This document shows, piece by piece, positions 7,629 through 13,441 of a stretch of DNA of 13,441 bases; the stretch's first letter is position 1; each line of letters begins with the position of its first letter. The position numbers were made by a program, and so were the translations under genes. Under the pieces are notes generated by a model that worked only from the letters and a program-made list of their open reading frames with translations, had not been told where the DNA came from and made no database searches. The stretch is from Bacteroidetes bacterium 4572_112 (GTDB lineage: Bacteria > Bacteroidota > Bacteroidia > Bacteroidales > UBA1556): the NCBI GenBank assembly GCA_002254285.1, contig NIUZ01000074.1, forward strand, positions 1-13,441. The letters are read 5' to 3'.

Positions 7629-8597
7629 CTAATAGTCACTAATAACACTAATGAACCTCTCTGCAAGGACTTTATAATCGTGATTTGCAAGAATATACTC
7701 TTTGCCATTCTTTCCCATTATGCTTATTTCCTCTTTACTCATCTGCTGAAGGCTATCAATTGCGCTCACAATTTCGTTAGGACTTTCGGGAGCAATAGCA
7801 ATAAAAACAAAGTGAATATTTTTATGACTTTCTACAATTTGCTTGGCAGCATCAATTATAGTTTTCAATGAGTTGGAAATAGCATGACCGCCAGTATAGC
7901 CAATAATGGTTTTCCCTTGTGTATGTAGCTTCGCAAATACATCAGAATATTCCTGCGAAACCTCCACTTTATTCTGCCAGTCTTCTAACACAATTCCATT
8001 GGGAATATAATGCCATTTATTATCACCCAGGCCCTGCTGTTTCATATAATCCTCGGTATTTGGCAATAGAGAAACTGCTGCGTCAATGTTTCTATAACTA
8101 AACAACTCACCATGCTTTAAGAACATAATAAATGGATGAAAACGCGACATTCCACCAAGTTCCATCGGCGAAAGTGGCCAAAGGTCGTTAACCTCCCAAA
8201 TGTATTTTGCATTAGCTAGTTTACTGATTTTTTTGGCAAAATAATTATCATTAGGATAAGTAGAAGATGCAATTACTACATCGGGCTTATAGGTGTTTGC
8301 AATGAATTTTGTTTTTGAAAAAAGTCCTTTCAAAAAGAAAAACATATTCTTAATTCTGCCCAAACCATTACCCTCGTATTCAGGAGTTTTTATCCATACA
8401 TACTTAATACCATCAATCATTTCCTCCTGAAAACTGGAGCTTATTATCGGGTTCTTGCGTCGCAAATGTGAGAAAGAAGCTGCAATAATAGTAACATTAT
8501 GCCCCATTTTAACCCATTCCCTAGCAAAGTAGTATGGCCGAAACTCCATGCCCAACTCAGTTGTCCCCGCGTAATGATTGATAAGTAATATATTCAT
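7629..8597 (-). CDS. WbuB-like GT4 glycosyltransferase with internal deletion
   Basis: Open frame of 322 residues resembling the WbuB branch of GT4 glycosyltransferases. The N-terminal domain looks complete: MNILLINHYAG, GMEFRPYYFAREWVKMGHNV (16-35), PDVVIASSTYP (105-115), then KYIWEVNDLWPLSPMELGG (131-149), a hallmark of this branch. The hinge HYIPNGI (196-202) and GYTGGHAISNSLKTII (233-248) follow. After IHFVFI (261-266) the chain passes straight to AIAPESPNEIVSAI (267-280), a segment that normally comes about 80 residues later. The region missing at 7790-7805 would hold the E-x7-E donor-binding motif. Family members are about 400 residues long. The deletion is in frame, with a short GCAATA direct repeat at the junction, so a protein is made but is probably inactive or altered. 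A terminator and repeats separate it from the aminotransferase, so it needs its own promoter. Confidence 0.8.
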   Translation of the reverse strand: MNILLINHYAGTTELGMEFRPYYFAREWVKMGHNVTIIAASFSHLRRKNPIISSSFQEEMIDGIKYVWIKTPEYEGNGLGRIKNMFFFLKGLFSKTKFIANTYKPDVVIASSTYPNDNYFAKKISKLANAKYIWEVNDLWPLSPMELGGMSRFHPFIMFLKHGELFSYRNIDAAVSLLPNTEDYMKQQGLGDNKWHYIPNGIVLEDWQNKVEVSQEYSDVFAKLHTQGKTIIGYTGGHAISNSLKTIIDAAKQIVESHKNIHFVFIAIAPESPNEIVSAIDSLQQMSKEEISIMGKNGKEYILANHDYKVLAERFISVISDY

Positions 8598-8619
8598 AAT
8601 GTGATAGTATTTTGAAATG

Positions 8620-8627
8620 CAAAAATA
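8620..8627 (-). promoter_or_regulatory. Candidate Bacteroidota -7 element for the GT4 gene
   Basis: Read on the minus strand the sequence is TATTTTTG, matching the TAnnTTTG consensus of Bacteroidota primary-sigma promoters. It lies about 22 nt upstream of the ATG at 8597, giving a very short leader. No TTTG is seen at the expected -33 distance, so the evidence is one box only. A promoter is needed here because a terminator lies upstream. Confidence 0.25.
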
Positions 8628-8663
8628 GGTAAAGTCGCGCTTCGGTACATTTTTTTGTGAAAT

Positions 8664-8693
8664 GCTGGCGTGTTTTTCAAAAAAACACTCAGC
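8664..8693. other. Long imperfect hairpin
   Basis: GCTGG (8664-8668) and GTGTTTTT (8670-8677) pair with AAAAACAC (8681-8688) and TCAGC (8689-8693) around a CAA loop, with one bulged C and one G-T pair: 13 base pairs in all. No T-run follows at once on either strand, so it is not a typical terminator. The right arm shares AAACACTCAG with the neighbouring 117-bp repeats. Confidence 0.4.
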
Positions 8694-8743
8694 CTGACGA
8701 CTTTATAGCTATTTTTTTGAAAAAATTAGAATTCTTGAAAAGA

Positions 8744-9126
8744 ACTACGGGCTGGAAGCCCATGTTACATAAAACACTCAGAATGGGATGGTGTATCTCG
8801 GGCAAAGTTGCCCAATGATGATGGCAATATAAATTTAATATGCTCTTTTTGATATTGAAAACTACGGGCTGGAAGCCCATGTTACATAAAACACTCAGAG
8901 TGCGGATGGTGTATCTCGGGCAAAGTTGCCCGATGATGATGGCAATATAAATTTAATATGCTCTTTTTGATATTAAAAACTACGGGCTGGAAGCCCATGT
9001 TACATAAAACACTCAGAATGGGATGGTGTATCTCGGGCAAAGTTGCCCGATGATGATAACTAGATCTAAACTATTGCTATTGCTTATTTTGAGGTGAAGG
9101 ATTACGGGCTGAAAATCCATATTACA
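8744..9126. repeat. Tandem 117-122 bp palindromic repeats (three copies plus a fragment)
   Basis: Copies begin with TACGGGCT at 8744, 8861 and 8979 (each preceded by AC) and a degenerate one at 9101. Copies 1 and 2 are 117 and 118 bp and differ at only a few positions, including one single-base insertion; copy 3 matches to about 9058 and then diverges. Each unit contains two palindromes: GGGCTGGAAGCCC near its start and CGGGCAAAGTTGCCCG in its middle (the last base is changed in copy 1). The paired-palindrome design resembles REP/BIME-type elements that RAYT (IS200-like) transposases mobilise in other bacteria. No such transposase is in the window. There are no variable spacers, so it is not CRISPR. 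Confidence 0.9.
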
Positions 9127-9128
9127 CA

Positions 9129-9156
9129 CAAAAAAAAAGCCAGCGAATGCTGGCTT
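9129..9156 (-). terminator. Intrinsic terminator after the aminotransferase gene
   Basis: AAGCCAGC (9137-9144) and GCTGGCTT (9149-9156) form a perfect 8-bp stem with a four-base loop (GAAT). On the minus strand the stem is followed by a run of T residues (complement of the A-run ending at 9136). It begins 25 nt after the aminotransferase stop codon, the expected place for a rho-independent terminator. It should separate the aminotransferase transcript from the glycosyltransferase downstream. Confidence 0.9.
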
Positions 9157-9180
9157 AAAATCTTGTTTATTCGCAGAATG

Positions 9181-10311
9181 TTATCCTTTAAAATAGGCTC
9201 GAACGACCTTAGTAATACGTGCCATATCCTCGTCATTCATATTTGAATCGGAAGGCATACAAAGTCCATTATTGAATAGCTCCTCAGAAGTACCATCAGT
9301 ATATGCAGGACAATCAGCAAATACTGGCTGCAAATGCATTGGTTTCCATAATGGGCGGGCTTCTATATTATCAGCCTCTAATGCCAATCGAAGTCCCTCA
9401 CGGTCTTTATCTTTTGAATTAATAGTAATGGATGTAAGCCAATAATTTGAGAAATAATCCTCATTTGGCTCTTCCAAAAGTGTTACCTCAGGAATATCGG
9501 CAAATAATTCTTTATAGAATTTGAAAATCTCGCGCTTTTTCTCAATTCGCAATGGTAATACTTCCATTTGACCTCTACCAATGCCAGCAACAATATTGCT
9601 CATACGGTAGTTATATCCTATTTCTGAGTGCTGATAGTGGGGAGCGTTGTCGCGTGCCTGAGTTGCCAAAAATCTAGCTTTCTCTATAAATTTGACATCA
9701 TTAGAGATCATTGCTCCACCACCTGATGTTGTAATTATTTTATTTCCATTGAAAGAAAGGATTCCCATCTTACCGTAAGTTCCTAAAGCTTTACCTTTAA
9801 ACCTACTTCCTAGTGATTCAGCAGCATCTTCAATTAACGGAATATCGTATTTATTAGCAATTTCTAGAATCCTATCTATTTGTGCAGGCATACCGTAAAG
9901 ATGAACAAGAACAATAGCTTTTGGAGTTTTTCCTTTTGCTATTCTTTCTTGTATTGCTTCTTCAAGAAGCTCAGGTGACATGTTCCATGAGGCTTTCTCA
10001 CTATCGATAAAGATAGGAGTAGCACATTGATAAGTAATTGGATTTGCTGATGCCGAAAAGGTGAAACTTGACGTAAGAACTTCATCACCAGATTTAACGC
10101 CTAACATTATAAGCGCCAAATGAATAGCGGAAGTACCTGTGGTTAAAGCCGCTGCTCCAGCAGATTTGGTGCATCTCATAAGATCTTCCTCAAAACCATT
10201 TACATTAGCTCCCAATGGCGCTACCCAATTGGTATCGTAAGCTTCTTGTACGTATTTCATTTCGTTGCCACCCATATGTGGGGAGGCTAGCCAGATTTTC
10301 TTTCTATTCAT
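9181..10311 (-). CDS. PLP-dependent nucleotide-sugar aminotransferase (DegT/DnrJ/EryC1/StrS family)
   Basis: Predicted 376-residue cytoplasmic enzyme of the fold-type I aminotransferase group that includes PglE and EpsN. It would transfer an amino group, usually from glutamate, to C4 of a UDP-4-keto-6-deoxy-hexosamine. Visible features: the N-terminal IWLASPHMGGNEMKYVQEAY; LTTGTSAIHLAL (57-68), which binds the cofactor phosphate; SSFTFSASANPI (81-92); LIEDAAESLGS (159-169), whose D162 contacts the pyridine nitrogen; and SFNGNKIITTSGGGA (186-200), whose K191 should form the Schiff base. EIGYNYRMSNIVAG and WKPMHLQPVF are further family signatures. Length is normal. Start ATG at 10311 is unambiguous. 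A partner dehydratase and N-acetyltransferase are not in the window, so the exact sugar is open. It is preceded by a 571-bp repeat-rich spacer with its own candidate promoter and followed by a terminator, so it may be a single-gene transcript. Confidence 0.93.
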   Translation of the reverse strand: MNRKKIWLASPHMGGNEMKYVQEAYDTNWVAPLGANVNGFEEDLMRCTKSAGAAALTTGTSAIHLALIMLGVKSGDEVLTSSFTFSASANPITYQCATPIFIDSEKASWNMSPELLEEAIQERIAKGKTPKAIVLVHLYGMPAQIDRILEIANKYDIPLIEDAAESLGSRFKGKALGTYGKMGILSFNGNKIITTSGGGAMISNDVKFIEKARFLATQARDNAPHYQHSEIGYNYRMSNIVAGIGRGQMEVLPLRIEKKREIFKFYKELFADIPEVTLLEEPNEDYFSNYWLTSITINSKDKDREGLRLALEADNIEARPLWKPMHLQPVFADCPAYTDGTSEELFNNGLCMPSDSNMNDEDMARITKVVRAYFKG

Positions 10312-10318
10312 ATTTTAT

Positions 10319-10367
10319 GTTCGTTGTTTGTCGTTTGTCGTTTGTTGTTCGTTGTTCGTTGTTCGTA
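10319..10367. repeat. GTTYGTY heptad tandem array (7 units)
   Basis: Seven consecutive 7-nt units in strict phase: GTTCGTT, GTTTGTC, GTTTGTC, GTTTGTT, GTTCGTT, GTTCGTT, GTTCGTA. The array ends only 7 nt before the aminotransferase ATG, so it lies in the untranslated leader if the promoter at 10502-10509 is used. Confidence 0.9.
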
Positions 10368-10463
10368 TTTAATAGTTGAAAAGGTTAATGAGTTGAAAGA
10401 GGGTTGAATATTTAAGCAAAACATTTCTATTCACTCTTCTCCTTTATCCTAGTCCTCTATCCT

Positions 10464-10479
10464 TCCGATTACTATCGGA
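10464..10479. repeat. Small palindrome TCCGAT-TACT-ATCGGA
   Basis: A perfect 6-bp inverted repeat with a 4-nt loop, located just downstream (minus strand) of the candidate promoter. It would form a hairpin early in the aminotransferase leader. Similar CCGAT/ATCGG palindromes are, from memory, frequent in intergenic DNA of Bacteroidota. Confidence 0.45.
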
Positions 10480-10501
10480 GTGGCTAGTTTGTTCCTGTTT
10501 G

Positions 10502-10509
10502 CAAAGGTA
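10502..10509 (-). promoter_or_regulatory. Candidate -7 element for the aminotransferase gene
   Basis: Read on the minus strand the box is TACCTTTG, a full match to the TAnnTTTG consensus for Bacteroidota primary-sigma promoters. Start of transcription would be near 10497, leaving a leader of about 185 nt that contains the palindrome at 10464 and the GTTYGTY array. Upstream there is no exact TTTG at the ideal -33 distance; TTTAGCC heptads of the neighbouring array occupy that position. Confidence 0.4.
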
Positions 10510-10521
10510 ATATATTTTTAA

Positions 10522-10682
10522 GGCTAAAGGGTAAATTGTAAAATTCAAAGGCAAAAGTTTAAAGGCTAAGGGCTAAAGGCTAAAGGGTAAAGGCTAAAGT
10601 TTAAAAGCTAAAAGCTAAAGGCTAAAGGCTAAAGGGTAAAGGGTAAAGGGTAAAGGGTAAGGTGTAAAATTCAAAGGCAAAA
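10522..10682. repeat. 23-unit heptad tandem array (consensus RGSTAAA)
   Basis: Twenty-three 7-nt units follow in unbroken phase. Most are GGCTAAA, GGGTAAA or AGCTAAA; the ends carry the variant units TGTAAA-type, ATTCAAA and GGCAAAA. A 22-bp direct repeat built from those variant units occurs at 10537-10558 and again at 10663-10684, exactly 18 units apart, which suggests that a block was duplicated. On the minus strand the unit reads TTTAGCC/TTTACCC, directly upstream of the candidate aminotransferase promoter. Confidence 0.92.
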
Positions 10683-10773
10683 GTGCTTATTATCGGTCTT
10701 CTTAAAGTTTGGTTAATTATGATGGTGAAAATGAAACTACAATTTCAATCATATCGTGTATTTTACTTTAAAC

Positions 10774-10843
10774 TTTAGCCTTTCTTTTTTTTAGCCCTTC
10801 GACAAGCTCAGGACAGGCTCTTTAGCCTTTCTTTTTTTTAGCC
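10774..10843. repeat. CTTCGACAAGCTCAGG element between 23-bp direct repeats
   Basis: A 23-bp sequence made of TTTAGCC, TTTC, eight T residues and AGCC occurs identically at 10774-10796 and 10821-10843. Between the copies lies a motif containing CTTCGACAAGCTCAGG and ACAGGCT, flanked by AGCC/GGCT. From memory, CCCTTCGACAAGCTCAGG-type sequences are widespread dispersed repeats in Bacteroidota and other bacteria. The layout looks like an element inserted into, or copied together with, low-complexity DNA. Confidence 0.65.
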
Positions 10844-10882
10844 TTTATTTTCCTCTATCCTAATCCTTTATCCTCATCCCCT

Positions 10883-12787
10883 TTACAAAACATCCTCATC
10901 CTTAAACGGCCTTTTAAGCGCAGTCATCAGAATAAACTTCATATCCATCCAGAAGGTCCAGTTTTTCATATAGAGGAGATTTATTCGGACTTTATCAGGG
11001 AAAATTACTTCATCGTTATATTTTTGTGGATCATCTTGGGCTGCCAATAATTCCTCTTCATCGTAATACTTTAGAGATGCGGGCCCGGTTAAACCTGGTT
11101 TAAGTTTCAGTATATCTTTATCTTTTCCTTTAAGCGCATCGGCATAGCCAGGCACATCGGGCCTTGGTCCTACAAAGCTCATATCGCCACGCATAATATT
11201 GAAAAGCTCAGGAAGCTCATCAATTTTGGAACGACGAAGAAAATGACCTAATTTGGATATTCTATTGGTTTCCGCTGCTGCAACTGTGGTGTTTGATTTC
11301 GCATTTTTCATGGAGCGGAATTTATATAGCCTAAATAGTTTCCCGTTCTGCCCTACACGCATTTGACTAAATAATATTGGTCGTCCATCACTTAGCAAAA
11401 TTGCAAAAGAAACAATTATCCATATTGGTGAAAATACAAAAAACACTATTGTTGACACAAAATAATCAACATTCTCTTTTAAAAATTTTGATGTTGGTTT
11501 TTCAATATTCACATCTATTATTAAATCCGATATTTCTTGATAACGTATTAAGAACGACAATGAAAAAATAAATAGAAATATTGGTCCATTGAATATTGTA
11601 CTGACGCTAAAGAATGTAAAAAGCAGTACCGTAAATAGCATTAACGAAAATGACGGATAGGTACGCAAATATGAAATCCCATAATATATGGATATAATAA
11701 AGAACAATAGGGTGAATAATGCTCCAAGTACACCAGAATATAATAGTGCCGACACTATGGGATTATTGGCATAGGCTAAGGCTCCCTCTGTGCCTATATA
11801 TTTTTGACCAAAAGCTTCGTAATAATGAAAACCGCCACCAAATATTTTATTAATAAATGGTTGCTTATCATAAAGGCGAAGCGCATAATCTAATCGCTCA
11901 ATACTAAATGCATCAGTATTAAATTTATCTACATTATAATTATAAGCTCTAACGTATTTTAATATGCGACTGCTTGATTCAACACTCGTATTTGACACAA
12001 AGTACACACCTAATAACATTATAGATGCAAGAAGTAATAAACGAGAGTTTGATGCCAATATTCTGTACCTTTTACTTCCAAATAATGTAACAACTTGAAA
12101 TGCGACCAACGCAAGAAGCAAAATCCCCAAAATAACTATCGCTTCGTATGAAAAAGACAATATAGTATTAAACACTAGCACTAAAATCCCTATTTGAATT
12201 GCAAAAGAATTACGGAATGATTGTTTCCTATTCATCAATGGCACATAACTTATTATTCCTAAAAAAGAGAATAAGGCGTAGAAGTTTTTATTGTTATTAA
12301 TTGCTGTGCCAAAAGGCGTATTACTAATAAGTGGTGTATAATATAGCTCTAAATAGAAATTAAGAAGACCAAATACAGCTATAATTAGGGATGATACCCC
12401 AAAGAATAATAGAATTTTACGATATATAATGTAGAATGATTCTTGTCGCTGACGCCTATGTATAAGGATGAAATAGAAGAATAAAAACACCAATGCTATT
12501 AATAACTCACCCAGATCTTTATAATTATATATATAAAACTTGCCCGTTATTGCAATTCCTACCAAATAGAAAAATGATAAAATTAATAAGGGATTAAATG
12601 CTGTTATAAACTCCATTACAAACCTCTTACTCCAATAAATATTCTTATACTGTACAAAAAACAGTAGTGAAAGAGCTATAAATGCAGGAATAAACATATT
12701 CGTAACTCCTGGGAGCACCATACGCAGTATCCATAGCAACAGAACTGCTATAAACGAAAATTCCGATTTATTAATTGTTGTAAACAT
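10883..12787 (-). CDS. Fusion of O-antigen polymerase/ligase-like domain and phosphoglycosyl transferase
   Basis: Predicted 634-residue membrane protein (641 if GTG at 12808 is used; numbering below follows that form). Residues 17-425 are multi-pass, with about eleven hydrophobic segments, an N-rich motif FGTAINNNKNFYAL (166-179) and a polar periplasmic loop (272-348) ending GGGFHYYEAFGQ and ANNPIVSALLYSGVLG (347-362), as in O-antigen polymerases and WaaL-type ligases. Residues 440-635 form a complete small phosphoglycosyl transferase: re-entrant helix with Ser-Pro (460-461), FSQMRVGQNGK (480-490), YKFRSM (495-500), catalytic Asp530-Glu531 in KIDELPELFN, MSFVGPRPDVPGY (543-555) and KPGLTGPASLKY (570-581). 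It should transfer a sugar phosphate to undecaprenyl phosphate, while the N-terminal half acts on finished chains. No Met lies between residues 391 and 482, so a separate internal start is unlikely. ATG at 12787 is 31 nt after the upstream stop. Confidence 0.88.
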   Translation of the reverse strand: MFTTINKSEFSFIAVLLLWILRMVLPGVTNMFIPAFIALSLLFFVQYKNIYWSKRFVMEFITAFNPLLILSFFYLVGIAITGKFYIYNYKDLGELLIALVFLFFYFILIHRRQRQESFYIIYRKILLFFGVSSLIIAVFGLLNFYLELYYTPLISNTPFGTAINNNKNFYALFSFLGIISYVPLMNRKQSFRNSFAIQIGILVLVFNTILSFSYEAIVILGILLLALVAFQVVTLFGSKRYRILASNSRLLLLASIMLLGVYFVSNTSVESSSRILKYVRAYNYNVDKFNTDAFSIERLDYALRLYDKQPFINKIFGGGFHYYEAFGQKYIGTEGALAYANNPIVSALLYSGVLGALFTLLFFIISIYYGISYLRTYPSFSLMLFTVLLFTFFSVSTIFNGPIFLFIFSLSFLIRYQEISDLIIDVNIEKPTSKFLKENVDYFVSTIVFFVFSPIWIIVSFAILLSDGRPILFSQMRVGQNGKLFRLYKFRSMKNAKSNTTVAAAETNRISKLGHFLRRSKIDELPELFNIMRGDMSFVGPRPDVPGYADALKGKDKDILKLKPGLTGPASLKYYDEEELLAAQDDPQKYNDEVIFPDKVRINLLYMKNWTFWMDMKFILMTALKRPFKDEDVL

Positions 12788-12818
12788 CTTTGTTTTGTCT
12801 AAATGCACTTTTATTTTT

Positions 12819-13441
12819 TTAGTGATTATCTATAAAATAGGCTATATACTCTGGTATTTTAACTCCGAGATAGTATGGCATATTCATTAGCACGTATGGT
12901 TTACCACTTGGAGTTATGGAGTTTTCAATAATAAATTTACCCCCATATATTCTTACAGCATAGTTATGACTAGCTCTATCAATAAACTGATGCAATGATT
13001 TTAAACTACCTGTTGCTCCAGATTTTATTTCTATGGGAATAATTTTACCATCATAGGTGTAAACCAAATCCACTTCTGAGCTCGATTGCGTTTTCTCCCT
13101 CACCCAAAAATGTGTATCTTTTGTAAATTCGCTATTTAAAGAAATAAGCTCTTGAGTAATAATATGAGGAATTATAGCACCTTTAAAAGTATTACTAAAA
13201 TCTTTTACCGAAAGCATATCTGCCTGAATACCTAATGAGTAATTCACAATGCCGGTATCAAGGAGTTGCACTTTTGGCGATTTTCTGTAATCGGGACGTA
13301 ATGGTGGCTCTATATCCGTAGTGGGGTAAATAAGCTTTAATATAAGAGCTCTATCCAAATTGCGCATAGCCTCTCCTACTTCTCGAGATTTATAATTTGA
13401 ATTCCCAAAATTCTGAAACTTTATTCGCTGATCGATATAAG
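12819..13441 (-). CDS. Partial AAA ATPase/DUF4143 protein (C-terminal part, cut by window edge)
   Basis: The frame is open to the last base of the window; 206 residues are visible. A Met at 13367 is internal, because the preceding codons (YIDQRIKFQNFGNSNYKSRE and so on) continue the same fold, including the region ahead of the DUF4143 domain. The visible part shows VQLLDTGIVNYSLGI, the PD-(D/E)XK-like pair SSSEVDLVYTYDGK and IIPIEIKSGATGSLKSL, and a C-terminal YVLMNMPYYLG. The P-loop region must lie outside the window. It belongs to the same broad family as the complete ATPase at 5722-6900 but is clearly divergent from it. It lies 31 nt (or 10 nt if GTG is used) upstream of the fusion gene. 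Function is not established for the family. Confidence 0.85.
   Translation of the reverse strand, partial: YIDQRIKFQNFGNSNYKSREVGEAMRNLDRALILKLIYPTTDIEPPLRPDYRKSPKVQLLDTGIVNYSLGIQADMLSVKDFSNTFKGAIIPHIITQELISLNSEFTKDTHFWVREKTQSSSEVDLVYTYDGKIIPIEIKSGATGSLKSLHQFIDRASHNYAVRIYGGKFIIENSITPSGKPYVLMNMPYYLGVKIPEYIAYFIDNH

Larger units (their letters stand above)
8598..9180. other. Gene-free gap filled by a terminator and palindromic tandem repeats
   Basis: A 583-bp spacer between the aminotransferase and glycosyltransferase genes. From high to low coordinate it holds an intrinsic terminator (9129-9156), a degenerate repeat start (9101), three repeat copies (8744-9100), a long hairpin (8664-8693) and a candidate -7 promoter box (8620-8627). 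A 63-codon open frame on the minus strand through the repeats is a by-product of repeat periodicity and is not considered a gene. Confidence 0.7.
10312..10882. other. Gene-free mosaic of heptanucleotide arrays and palindromes
   Basis: A 571-bp spacer between the fusion gene and the aminotransferase. It contains a GTTYGTY heptad array (10319-10367), GTTGAA motifs around 10375-10408, two similar TCC-rich tracts with 7/6-nt spacing (10440-10467 and 10851-10884), a 6-bp palindrome TCCGAT-TACT-ATCGGA (10464-10479), a candidate promoter (10502-10509), a 23-unit heptad array (10522-10682) and a CTTCGACAAGCTCAGG element between 23-bp direct repeats (10774-10843). No open frame worth calling. Confidence 0.75.

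Noticed and set aside
8689..8880. 63-codon minus-strand frame through the tandem repeats
   Set aside because: It is translated repeat DNA (MGFQPVV appears twice at the repeat period), has no family resemblance and lies over palindromes.
8744..9126. CRISPR array
   Set aside because: Units are 117-122 bp and nearly identical along their length; there are no short repeats with variable spacers, and no cas genes.
10522..10682. Telomere-like repeat
   Set aside because: The unit resembles plant-type TTTAGGG only loosely (TTTAGCC/TTTACCC), and the array is internal and bacterial in context.
351..12000. Scattered short open frames antisense to or inside the genes
   Set aside because: They overlap strongly supported coding regions, lack domain signals and are expected by chance in AT-rich DNA.
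12819..13367. Complete gene starting at the ATG at 13367
   Set aside because: The frame stays open to the window end with sequence typical of the family, so that ATG is internal and the gene is partial.

Overview
The window is AT-rich. It carries ten protein-coding genes, all on the minus strand, so transcription runs from high to low coordinates. It reads as part of an O-antigen, capsule or exopolysaccharide locus made by the Wzx/Wzy route in a member of the Bacteroidota. That assignment is inference, from AT-rich leaders without Shine-Dalgarno sequences, TAnnTTTG-type -7 promoter elements, two DUF4143-type AAA ATPases and the character of the glycosylation proteins. No rRNA, tRNA, CRISPR array or complete transposon was seen.

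Layout in transcription order: (1) the C-terminal part of a DUF4143 ATPase, cut by the window edge (12819-13441); (2) a 634-residue protein joining a multi-pass O-antigen polymerase/ligase-like domain to a PglC-type phosphoglycosyl transferase (10883-12787); (3) a 570-bp gene-free stretch of heptanucleotide arrays and palindromes (10312-10882); (4) a DegT/DnrJ/EryC1/StrS sugar aminotransferase (9181-10311) followed by a clear intrinsic terminator (9129-9156); (5) a 583-bp gap with three near-identical palindromic 117-122 bp repeats plus a fragment of a fourth; (6) a WbuB-like GT4 glycosyltransferase that appears to have lost about 80 residues of its C-terminal Rossmann domain (7629-8597); (7) a 728-bp very AT-rich gap; (8) a complete DUF4143 ATPase (5722-6900); (9) a compact run of Wzx flippase, Wzy polymerase, GT4 glycosyltransferase, FemAB/GNAT-like acyltransferase and polysaccharide-deacetylase-fold protein (126-5697), with overlaps or short gaps between most genes.

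How the genes may work together (inference): the aminotransferase would make a UDP-4-amino sugar. The phosphoglycosyl transferase half of the fusion would load the first sugar phosphate onto undecaprenyl phosphate. The GT4 enzymes would extend the unit. The FemAB-like and deacetylase-like proteins may modify amino or acetyl groups. Wzx would flip the lipid-linked unit and Wzy would polymerise it. The extra polymerase/ligase-like domain fused to the initiating transferase is the most unusual protein architecture here. The repeat-rich gaps and the deleted glycosyltransferase suggest a locus that is being rearranged.
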